Of a stretch of 41,399 nt of DNA, positions 23,211-30,983 are shown piece by piece; position 1 is the stretch's first letter, and every line of letters starts with the position of its first letter. A program made the translations under genes and the position numbers. The DNA comes from Microbacteriaceae bacterium UBA963 (lineage in GTDB: Bacteria > Actinomycetota > Actinomycetes > Actinomycetales > Microbacteriaceae). Location: the NCBI GenBank assembly GCA_002292955.1, contig DBCH01000042.1, positions 537-41,935 on the forward strand, in the 5' to 3' direction. The notes below the pieces were generated by a model. That model did no database searches and had not been told where the DNA came from. It saw only the letters and a list, made by a program, of their open reading frames with translations.

Positions 23211-25870
23211 GGGCCTGCCGGTAGCGCGGCCCGCACGTAGGAATCATCGGCCTCGAGAACCACAACGCTGTTTTCCAGTGGTGGCGGGATTCGGCGCATG
23301 TCACGTCCCACGTAGCGGGCTGTAATCCGCGCGACGCCGTGCCAGACCAGGGGCTCCTGTCTCACGCGGCGTCTCATCTCGTCAGAGAGCGTGAGGGCTT
23401 GCTCGGGCGTGAGCGCGTGGAGGAGAACTCTTGTTGCAGTGGCCGCCTGATGAGCCGACCACAACTCAGGTTCGTTGGTGAGCACCACTGCTCGACGACC
23501 CTGTAGCACCTCGGACAACGTGGGCAAAAGGTGCGTTCCCGCACGGCCGCGTCGGCCGAGAGAGAGCGCAGAGAGCTCGGCTGGGTCCAGACTCGGCCGC
23601 GTGAGTTGAACCGTGTCACCCCCCATCGCACCGCGTCCGGGATAGCGGGAACCAAGATCGATTCGGGTTCGCACGTGTCGGGTCACCGTACTGAGCGCGG
23701 GCTCATCCCCCGACGTTGAGAACACCAAAAATCTGCCCCGACCGGGACCCTCGCGCGCCACACGCTCGAGAGCCGCAACGAGATCATCGAGTGCGTCGTC
23801 CGGTGTCAACCGCACAATCGCATCGAGCCCGTCGACCACCACCAGTTCCGGTTGGTGGGTGGGGCTCTGGTCACACTCCCGCGCAGCGTTGATGAGGGAA
23901 TCCCACGCGAGTGCAGGATGAACAGGTACGACCAACACTTTTCCTGAGTCTGCCGCGCGTCCCCTGTCGGGTGCGTCCTGATGGCTCAAGCGCCGGTGTG
24001 TCATAGCCTCACGCCTGATGTTCTGAAGCAGGGTCGTTTTTCCCGAACGCGGCCCGCCCACTACCCACAGGGCGCCGTCTCGCTCCGGCAGGTAGTCGAG
24101 CACCGACCAGCGCGTGGTGACGAGATCCTGCCTCAGGCCAAGCAGGAGCCCCTCCGGGCATTCCCCCGCGGAATGGGCAAGGTCGGTTACGGTCGTCTCC
24201 GACAGCTCTTTCGGCAACTCGGGCCACCACAACCGCCAGTCGTCGGCCGGAGCGGCCGCCGTCCACCGGGCAGCCGCCTCAAGAGTCGGCGCATCCACGC
24301 ACACCGGATTAACAGTGTCAATGAGCCCCGACGGTCGGCGCACGTAAAGCAGACGGGGCGTTGACGCAAGATCCGTGGGCGAGCGTTGCACTGTTGCGCC
24401 CAGCAGATAACGAGCATCGTCGTCACCCACGGGAGTCAGGCACAGTCGCGTCTGGGCGTTGACCAGCAGGTCATCTCCAAAGGCGCCGGCCGCCCGCTGG
24501 GTTGCCACGGCGAGATGCACACCGAGAGCGCGACCACGTGAGGCCACATCGGCAGTAATGCGGCGGGCGTCGGGAACAACGTCACACAGTGCGCGAAACT
24601 CGTCAATCACAATCAACAGGCGCGGGATGCGGACCGCGCGGGGCAGAGCGGAAATGTCGGTGCACCCTGCGTCACGCAACACGGTTTCGCGGCGGGCCAT
24701 TTCTGTTCGAATCCCGGCGAGGGCGCGCAGCACGTCATCACCGTCGAGATCCGTGGTGATTCCGGCGTTGTGAGGCAGTGACGCCACGCGGGTGAACCCA
24801 CCTCCGCCCTTGAAGTCGATGACGGCAAATCGAAAGCGCTCGGGCGGGTGTGCTGCGGCCATGCTGGCCAACAGTGCCACGAGCGTCTCGGTCTTACCGC
24901 TACCCGTGGCACCGGCCACGAGCATGTGCGGCACGTCGGTGCTGACCTCGCCCCACACCGGTGTCGGACCAGCGAGAGCATCAGTCCATCCCAGAATGCC
25001 CCTCACGTGACTGTGCTCGGGTCGCGGATCATGCTCATCGGCGCCGGGAGCATCGTTGCTCAACAACTCGACTCCCCTCAACTCGACCGCCGACATTTCG
25101 CCCGTCATCACTTCGCGCAGGTCACTCAGCGTGGGAGACGCGTGGCGAAGAGCGCGGGAGGCCTGGAGTTCGCGTTGGGCGCGGGTAGCGTGCGCCTCGG
25201 AGACTTCATCCACCAAAACGGCAACCGCGTCCAATGGCGTGCGCACATCTGTCAACTCCGCCCACCCCCGCTCCCCCAGTGTCAGTAGCAGCGTTGTATT
25301 CGCGGGAATCTCTGATCGGTGAGTAGCGTGGCTGATACTGCCAACCTCGGCGCCACTTCCGTTCCAGGCCCGGGTGAGGGTCAGGGCCCGGGCGACACGC
25401 TGACGCGCCTCCGGCGGACCCAGAACGCACACGTGTGCGTCGAGAGGAATGAGAACGGGACGTCGGCCCGGATCGAGCCCCACTCGGAAAGCGACCGGAG
25501 CTGCTGGACCCGCCCCGATGTCACGGGCGGCGGGGCGGTGGTGACCGTGGTCGAGGAGGTCCGCCAGGCTGGCATGTTGCCGGCGCGCCCTGCCGGCCTC
25601 CTGCTCGACTTCGTGCGCGCGCTGTTGTTCCGTCTCACGCTGCGCCCGAGTGGCATCCTCGGTTGCCACGCGCTGAGCCGCCCGGCCCTGTCGGCGGGCG
25701 TCAGCCAGAGAAGCCACCATGGCCACCGGGCCCATAAGAGCGAAAAGCATCATCGCCGGCGATGACGACACCCACCACATGACCAGAGCAAAGCCGAGCG
25801 GAACCAACAGCGAGAACAGCGGGACGGGCGTAACGCGAAGACCAGTTTTTCGGGAAGCCTCATGCGTCAT
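23207..25870 (-). CDS. EccC/FtsK-SpoIIIE-type membrane ATPase
   Basis: 887 residues. Two adjacent N-terminal membrane helices (about 15-33 and 39-55) and a basic coiled segment (58-105) match the EccC/EssC plan of type VII secretion motors. A region at 128-235 looks like a degenerate P-loop fold (VLGPPEARQR). The first clear ATPase domain has Walker A GATGSGKT (320-327) and Walker B LLIVIDEF (Asp423, Glu424). The second has Walker A GGPRSGKT (605-612) but Walker B LVVVDGLD lacks the second acidic residue. No WXG100, EccB, EccD, EccE or mycosin gene is visible. It follows a zinc-ribbon FHA gene by 72 nt, and FHA domains are fused to EssC in Firmicutes. Substrate unknown. Confidence 0.88.
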   Translation of the reverse strand: MTHEASRKTGLRVTPVPLFSLLVPLGFALVMWWVSSSPAMMLFALMGPVAMVASLADARRQGRAAQRVATEDATRAQRETEQQRAHEVEQEAGRARRQHASLADLLDHGHHRPAARDIGAGPAAPVAFRVGLDPGRRPVLIPLDAHVCVLGPPEARQRVARALTLTRAWNGSGAEVGSISHATHRSEIPANTTLLLTLGERGWAELTDVRTPLDAVAVLVDEVSEAHATRAQRELQASRALRHASPTLSDLREVMTGEMSAVELRGVELLSNDAPGADEHDPRPEHSHVRGILGWTDALAGPTPVWGEVSTDVPHMLVAGATGSGKTETLVALLASMAAAHPPERFRFAVIDFKGGGGFTRVASLPHNAGITTDLDGDDVLRALAGIRTEMARRETVLRDAGCTDISALPRAVRIPRLLIVIDEFRALCDVVPDARRITADVASRGRALGVHLAVATQRAAGAFGDDLLVNAQTRLCLTPVGDDDARYLLGATVQRSPTDLASTPRLLYVRRPSGLIDTVNPVCVDAPTLEAAARWTAAAPADDWRLWWPELPKELSETTVTDLAHSAGECPEGLLLGLRQDLVTTRWSVLDYLPERDGALWVVGGPRSGKTTLLQNIRREAMTHRRLSHQDAPDRGRAADSGKVLVVPVHPALAWDSLINAARECDQSPTHQPELVVVDGLDAIVRLTPDDALDDLVAALERVAREGPGRGRFLVFSTSGDEPALSTVTRHVRTRIDLGSRYPGRGAMGGDTVQLTRPSLDPAELSALSLGRRGRAGTHLLPTLSEVLQGRRAVVLTNEPELWSAHQAATATRVLLHALTPEQALTLSDEMRRRVRQEPLVWHGVARITARYVGRDMRRIPPPLENSVVVLEADDSYVRAALPAGP

Positions 25871-25942
25871 GCATCGAGGTCACCACGTTGCGAGAGCCCG
25901 ACGCGTCGCCTGTCCACAGGCGCGCAGGCTGCAGCGTGCTCG

Positions 25943-26602
25943 TTACTGAACGGTGAAGGACTGGTCGCCGATGCCGACCGAGGCTCCCGGCCTCAGAATC
26001 ACGCGCTCGTGGGGCGCGAGCCGCTCGGCGGCAATTCCCGGCATGCTCACCACGGTGCCGTTGGCACTGTCCAGATCGGTCACCATGAGCCCCTCAGCCA
26101 ATGCCTCAACCCGCAGGTGCGTTTTGGAGACCGTCTTGGACGGGTCGCTCACCACGATGAGGTGATCCCAGGTTTCGTTGGCCGGGGCCACCGGCATGCG
26201 ACCGATAAGCCCCCGCCCCACCACCTGAGCTCGCTCACCGGTACTGAATACGAGCGTGAATGCCGTAGCGACAGCCGCGGGCGTCTCTGTGGGCATCGAT
26301 TCCGACGGCCCGGGCACTGCTACAACTGGCGCGGCTACAACCGGCTCAGCTACAACCGGCTCAGCAATTACCGGGGCAACGGCCACCGGCTCAGCAACCG
26401 CGGCAGCTGCAACCGGCTCAGCAACCACGGGAGTCGCAACCGCAGCTGCGGGAGCACTCGTCGCTGGTGGATCTACTCGTCGAACACTCGTCTCAATCGG
26501 TGAGCCAAACTCGGGAACACTCGCCCCACACTCCCCGCAAAAGTAAGCACCTTCCGGGAGGACTTCCCCACAGACATCACAGGTTGGGTCGCCAGTTGCC
26601 AT
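25943..26602 (-). CDS. Zinc-ribbon and FHA domain protein
   Basis: 219 residues. A zinc ribbon at the N-terminus has Cys8, Cys11, Cys22 and Cys25 (CxxC...CxxC). A Pro/Val/Ala/Glu linker (50-100) built of short repeats follows, then a C-terminal FHA domain (about 115-219) with Gly134-Arg135, Ser159/His162 (VSKTH) and Asn181-Gly182, the residues that read phosphothreonine. A segment ETSV (37-40) just after the ribbon resembles the phospho-acceptor region of GarA. It probably reads phosphorylation by the kinase of the same cluster and may link to the FtsK-like ATPase encoded next. The ATG is 6 nt from TAACAT, suggesting a leaderless transcript. Confidence 0.88.
   Translation of the reverse strand: MATGDPTCDVCGEVLPEGAYFCGECGASVPEFGSPIETSVRRVDPPATSAPAAAVATPVVAEPVAAAAVAEPVAVAPVIAEPVVAEPVVAAPVVAVPGPSESMPTETPAAVATAFTLVFSTGERAQVVGRGLIGRMPVAPANETWDHLIVVSDPSKTVSKTHLRVEALAEGLMVTDLDSANGTVVSMPGIAAERLAPHERVILRPGASVGIGDQSFTVQ
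26334..26363 (-). repeat. Tandem 15-bp repeat in the FHA protein linker
   Basis: GCTACAACCGGCTCA occurs twice head to tail (26334-26348 and 26349-26363), with further degenerate copies up to about 26450. It encodes the Val-Ala-Glu-Pro-Val-type linker. Confidence 0.8.
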
Positions 26603-26608
26603 GACGCC

Positions 26609-26614
26609 ATGTTA
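26609..26614 (-). promoter_or_regulatory. -10 box of the zinc-ribbon FHA gene (leaderless)
   Basis: TAACAT on the minus strand, 6 nt upstream of ATG 26602 and just after the stop codon of the TgpA-like gene (26616). This would give the last two genes of the cluster an own transcript. Confidence 0.6.
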
Positions 26615-26615
26615 C

Positions 26616-28739
26616 TCAGCGACGTGCGCGACGACCAATGAACGACCACAGCGCTAATCGTCGCGCGAGACGCTGTCGACGCGTCAATCCGGTCATCAAC
26701 TCGTTTTCAAGGTCGCTGACAACAAGCCACGCGTTGCGCGCGTCGGCCGCCACGAGAGGATCCGCGGTGTACTCGGCGCGGTCAATGAGGAAAGCCAGTT
26801 GGGGGGCGTCCGGTACCTGAACGTTCGAAACAAGCTCTCGGTTGGTGGTTGACGCCGTCACCACATATCGGGCATCGATGAGCACATCGGCGGCCTGATC
26901 TCGGGCGCCCATGATCCGTTGCCGTGCATTTCCCCCACTCTGCCGCCGCCGACGCCGCCACGCTTTCGCGACCACGATGCACAGGGGAGGCACCATGAGC
27001 AACGCGCCCACGGCAGCGACCCCAGCCAGAGCTCGGAGAATGCCGAAGACGACACCCCACAGAGGATCTGTGTCATCGGTGTCAGCCTCCTCATCTGACT
27101 GTGGGGCCTGCGCGCCCCTAACCTGAGACACATCGGCCGGAGGCGGGTCAACGACCGATTGTGGCGGCGACACCCGATTCGGGTCGTCCGGGGGTGCGTC
27201 CGGGATGGGACGCGACTCGGGAACCGGGTCGATGGCCACCCAGCCGTCACTCGTGTTGACCTCAACCCACGCGCTCAGCTGTGAACCGATGATTTCTGTG
27301 GCGTTCTCGGGGACAACAAAACCCACCGCAACGCGCGCGGGGAATCCCACCTGTTGCGCGAGCAGCGCGGCAGCCACCGAGTACTGCTCGGCGTCGCCAA
27401 TCATGAGTTTGTCGGTGAGCAGCGACGTGATTCGCTCGGCCGAATGCCCGCTTCGTGAGGGCGGCTCGTCGGCTCCGCCATTACTGACATAGCCGTTCTG
27501 GAGGAGTGAGCCGAGCACGGCGACGAGTCGCTCACCGGGTTCTGCCGACGCCTCGCTGTGAGTCGCCACATAGGCCTGCACTCCCGCAGGCTCATCGGTT
27601 ACCACGGTGCGATCCGTGCCCGGCGTGGCGGTGGCCAGTCGGGCGAGATTCGTGGGTTCGATTCCGGGACCGGATACTCGGTACCGGAAACCCTGGGACA
27701 GCCCATTGAGGTCGATGGCGGTTTGCGCCGTGGGGCTGTAGTAGAGCGAGCCGATGCCCGTTCCGTTTGTTTGCATTCCGGCGAGGTCTCCTCGCAGCGG
27801 CAGCCACGGTCCGGTGAGCTGCTCAATCGTGATCTCGGCCGCGTCGGGGTCAACACCGTCGGCCAGGGCGTATCCCGATTGCCGGGTAAAGTCGCCGTCC
27901 GGCGTCCACACCGAATAGCTCACTCCGTCGTAACGCGAGAGCGTGGCAAGGGTCAGCATCTCGCCCGTCGTTGCGTTGGTCACACTGAACATTGGCACCT
28001 CGGCGAGGTCGCCTACTTCGTACGCGCGGAACGCGGAGAGGGGTGAGGGCAGCGAGGCTTCGTCGAGGGTCGGTGACACCCGTGAACGCCAGACTTCGGG
28101 GGGCGCGGTCATCGACAGTGCCACGCCCGCCGCCACAGCACCCACGACAACGGTTGCCCCGATGGCCGTCAGCTTGCGCATCACTCCCCCGGGCGTTGCG
28201 CTCAGCAGCGCCACGAGAACCGTGACAGCGATCAGCGCACCGGATACCACGGCAAAGCGCGGGTCGGCAAGACCGAGCCAGATGGCCACACCGGTCACCG
28301 CAATTCCCGGAACGAGGGCCAACGCGCGCCGGGCAACGGCAGCAGCGAGAACTACCGCCAGTGCCGAGCCGACCAGCGACAGCATGAAGACCGGCACGAG
28401 AAGTGCCCCGAACGAGCCCACGGGTGGCGTAATGGTGACAATCTGCTTCCAGCCCTCAACAGCTCCGAGAAAGAGCGCTTGCTCTCCGCCGAGCGTCGGA
28501 ATGACCCGCCACAGTGCCTGCTGTGGCACGGCGAGGGGTACCCCCGTCACGGCAAAGATCAGCACAAGACCCATGGGCAGTGTCCACCACGGCCACCGAC
28601 GACGCGTCACAATGGCGGCCACTGCGGCTCCCAAGACACTGCCGGCAACAACCGTCACGACAAACTCGGGCGTCTGAAAAACGGGCCACAGCGGTGTCAA
28701 CCCGAGCGCGACCACGAGCACGCCAAACGCGGCCATCAT
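26616..28739 (-). CDS. TgpA-like membrane protein with degenerate transglutaminase domain
   Basis: 707 residues. Six to seven membrane helices fill residues 1-210, an extracytoplasmic region spans 211-560 and a helix at about 562-592 returns to a cytoplasmic tail. The transglutaminase-like core (435-510) is recognisable by GFPARVAVGF, AWVEV and WVAIDP. However the catalytic Cys position is Ala450 (GDAEQYS where the family has Cys-Glu-x-Tyr) and the His position is Ser489 (LSAWVEV where the family has HAW); only Asp504 remains. The codons GCC and AGC are unambiguous. Thus it is probably a non-catalytic scaffold or binding protein. It overlaps the DUF58 gene as ATGA, the standard MoxR-DUF58-TgpA order. 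Confidence 0.9.
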   Translation of the reverse strand: MMAAFGVLVVALGLTPLWPVFQTPEFVVTVVAGSVLGAAVAAIVTRRRWPWWTLPMGLVLIFAVTGVPLAVPQQALWRVIPTLGGEQALFLGAVEGWKQIVTITPPVGSFGALLVPVFMLSLVGSALAVVLAAAVARRALALVPGIAVTGVAIWLGLADPRFAVVSGALIAVTVLVALLSATPGGVMRKLTAIGATVVVGAVAAGVALSMTAPPEVWRSRVSPTLDEASLPSPLSAFRAYEVGDLAEVPMFSVTNATTGEMLTLATLSRYDGVSYSVWTPDGDFTRQSGYALADGVDPDAAEITIEQLTGPWLPLRGDLAGMQTNGTGIGSLYYSPTAQTAIDLNGLSQGFRYRVSGPGIEPTNLARLATATPGTDRTVVTDEPAGVQAYVATHSEASAEPGERLVAVLGSLLQNGYVSNGGADEPPSRSGHSAERITSLLTDKLMIGDAEQYSVAAALLAQQVGFPARVAVGFVVPENATEIIGSQLSAWVEVNTSDGWVAIDPVPESRPIPDAPPDDPNRVSPPQSVVDPPPADVSQVRGAQAPQSDEEADTDDTDPLWGVVFGILRALAGVAAVGALLMVPPLCIVVAKAWRRRRRQSGGNARQRIMGARDQAADVLIDARYVVTASTTNRELVSNVQVPDAPQLAFLIDRAEYTADPLVAADARNAWLVVSDLENELMTGLTRRQRLARRLALWSFIGRRARR

Positions 28740-29956
28740 GCGGTGGCTCGATTTCTCGAGAGCAGCTTGGTGAGATCGTCCAAACGACCAATCGTTCCGA
28801 GGGTCAACCGGCCCGACGTGCGCATTCGGGGCGCTGATTCAACAGCGCAGCGCAGAGCCACGACCTCCACGCCGGCACCAAACGGCAGCGATGCCTGTTC
28901 AATCTCCGGCACACCGGCCACCGATCCGGTCACCGCAAAAACGACAGAGACATCGGCGGCGACGTTTGCCGCCAGAGGGGTGAGCCCAACCAAGGGCAAA
29001 CTGTTCGTAGTGAGAACTATCCCGGCGATCTCATCCAGGAGGCGCGCCGGTGAGACGCTCGTGAGCACGCTCATCGTTTCGCCACTCGTCGGGGCCGCAC
29101 GGCCCGAGCGCGCCGGAGTGCTCGAGACACTGGACCGAGAAACGGCGAACATCACGTCACGGCTGTCGCGCAGTGCACGCACCCCCAGGGAGGCGGCCGT
29201 GGAAACGGCGAGTTCAAACTCGGCGTCATCCGCATAGGCCTCGAGACGCGTGTCCAGGAGAATCAACATGCGCGAGCGACGGGTTTGTTCGTACTGACGA
29301 ATCATGAAGCGCCCCGTCTTGGCGCTCGACTTCCAGTGGATGTGGCGCCGATCGTCGCCGGGCACGTACTCGCGCAGGGCGTGGAACGACAGGTCCGAAT
29401 CTGTCAGGTCGCGCGAAGCCTCGCCCTCGAGGTCGCGCACGAATCCCGCACTCAGCGGCGGCAGGTTCGCCGTGGTGGGGTGCACCACGACCTTGGCGGT
29501 ACCCGGCAGGGCAACCGAGCGACGGTAGAGGCCAAACGGATCGCGGCGCACAACCGAAATGGGACCGAGAGGAATCACCGTGCGACGTGGCGCTTCGACC
29601 GTGAGAGTCTTTTCGTGGACCGCACCAACGTTCACGCGCGGTATGCGCTCGGTGACCGTGCGTGCGCCCACGGGTATATCAAGGTCGGTTGCCGAGGTGG
29701 CCCGTCGCGCGGGGCTGACGAGTCGCAAGCGCACCTCCGCAGCGCTGCCGGGCAGCACGCGATAGACCTCAGCGTCAAAGGCCACGGCCAGCAGAGTCCT
29801 TCTGCGCAGGACGGTGAGTCCGAGGAGCGACACCAGCGCGAGTGCCACACCGAGCATCACAACCTCGCGCCAGGCGAGGCTGAGTCCGGCGAGCAGGCAC
29901 GCCACAGTGACCGACCAGACAACCCAGCCGGTTACGGTGACCCACCTCAACAACAT
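28736..29956 (-). CDS. DUF58 domain protein
   Basis: 406 residues. Two membrane helices at about 8-28 and 31-50 anchor the protein. The family motif REYVPGDDRRHIHWKSSAK (195-213) lies before a vWA-like domain starting with MLILLDTR, typical of DUF58 proteins encoded with MoxR ATPases. DUF58 proteins are thought to act with MoxR in assembly or activation of protein complexes, but the role is not settled. It begins 18 nt after the moxR stop and overlaps the TgpA-like gene by 4 bp. Confidence 0.92.
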   Translation of the reverse strand: MLLRWVTVTGWVVWSVTVACLLAGLSLAWREVVMLGVALALVSLLGLTVLRRRTLLAVAFDAEVYRVLPGSAAEVRLRLVSPARRATSATDLDIPVGARTVTERIPRVNVGAVHEKTLTVEAPRRTVIPLGPISVVRRDPFGLYRRSVALPGTAKVVVHPTTANLPPLSAGFVRDLEGEASRDLTDSDLSFHALREYVPGDDRRHIHWKSSAKTGRFMIRQYEQTRRSRMLILLDTRLEAYADDAEFELAVSTAASLGVRALRDSRDVMFAVSRSSVSSTPARSGRAAPTSGETMSVLTSVSPARLLDEIAGIVLTTNSLPLVGLTPLAANVAADVSVVFAVTGSVAGVPEIEQASLPFGAGVEVVALRCAVESAPRMRTSGRLTLGTIGRLDDLTKLLSRNRATA

Positions 29957-29974
29957 CAGAAAGCCTGGGCTTGC

Positions 29975-30955
29975 TTACGCCTGACGAACGGGGGTGTCGA
30001 TAAGAATCTGACTCATCACGCTCGTGGCAGTGACGCCGTCGAACTCCGCCTCGGCGTCGAGCACGAGACGATGGGCAAAGACGGCATCGGCCAAATCCTT
30101 GACGTCGTCGGGCGTGACAAAGAGGCGACCCGCTGAGATGGCCGCGACGCGAGCCGCCCTTGTCAGAGCCAGGGCCCCGCGCACGCTCACGCCCAGGCGA
30201 ACCTCGGGGGCCGACCGCGTGGCCTCGGTGAGGCGCGTGATGTAGTCGAGCACCTCGGGGGCAACGTGAATTCCTTCCGCGAGCGCAGCCATCTTGGTGA
30301 CCATCTCGGCCGTCACGATGGGCTCAACGTCGGCGACGGCACGAGCCGAACGCGAGGCGAGAATGTTGACGGTCGCAGCGTGGTCCGGGTACCCCAGGGA
30401 TGTTTTCATGATGAAGCGGTCGAGCTGTGCCTCGGGTAGTCGATACGTGCCCGCCTGCTCGATCGGATTCTGGGTTGCGACGACCATGAACACCTCCCCC
30501 ACCTCGTGCGTTACTCCGTCGACGGTGACCCGGCGCTCTTCCATGACCTCGAGGAGTGCTGACTGCGTCTTAGGGCTAGCCCGGTTGATCTCGTCGGCCA
30601 GCACGATGTTGGCGAAGATGGGGCCCTCGTGAAAGGTGAAACTGCCCTTCTTCTGATCAAAGATGCTCACTCCCGTGATGTCGCCGGGCAAGAGATCGGG
30701 AGTGAACTGAATCCGGGAGTGCGAACCCTTGACACTCTGTGCCATGGCCCGCGCCAGTGAAGTCTTTCCCGTGCCCGGATAGTCCTCAATCAACAGGTGG
30801 CCCTGGCTGAACATCGCCACAAAGGCCAGGCGGATCACGCGGGCCTTGCCCACGACAACCTGATCGACATTGTCAACCAGGCGATCAAAAACGCTCGCGA
30901 AACCCGCGGCCTGCTCATCGGTGACGGGGGTGGGGGTGCTGTCATTCTTTGCCAT
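29975..30955 (-). CDS. MoxR family AAA+ ATPase
   Basis: 326 residues from the ATG at 30955; the frame stays open upstream but overlaps the 3' end of the giant surface-protein gene. Walker A is PGTGKTS (60-66), Walker B IVLADEIN (117-124), sensor 1 ATQNP (160-164), Arg180 in LDRF is a candidate arginine finger, and a helical lid is C-terminal. MoxR proteins are chaperone-like ATPases that work with vWA/DUF58 partners. The gap to the upstream gene is 28 nt; AGAAGAG is a modest ribosome site. It is likely co-translated with DUF58 and the TgpA-like protein. Confidence 0.94.
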   Translation of the reverse strand: MAKNDSTPTPVTDEQAAGFASVFDRLVDNVDQVVVGKARVIRLAFVAMFSQGHLLIEDYPGTGKTSLARAMAQSVKGSHSRIQFTPDLLPGDITGVSIFDQKKGSFTFHEGPIFANIVLADEINRASPKTQSALLEVMEERRVTVDGVTHEVGEVFMVVATQNPIEQAGTYRLPEAQLDRFIMKTSLGYPDHAATVNILASRSARAVADVEPIVTAEMVTKMAALAEGIHVAPEVLDYITRLTEATRSAPEVRLGVSVRGALALTRAARVAAISAGRLFVTPDDVKDLADAVFAHRLVLDAEAEFDGVTATSVMSQILIDTPVRQA

Positions 30956-30983
30956 GGTGCATATTCTCTTCTGCTGAGGGCGG

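Noticed and set aside
25871..25942. A small WXG100-type gene between the zinc-ribbon FHA and EccC-like genes
   Set aside because: The gap is 72 bp with no open frame of suitable length or WxG motif.
26320..26450. CRISPR-like or integration repeats
   Set aside because: The repeats are in frame, lack spacers and encode a low-complexity protein linker.
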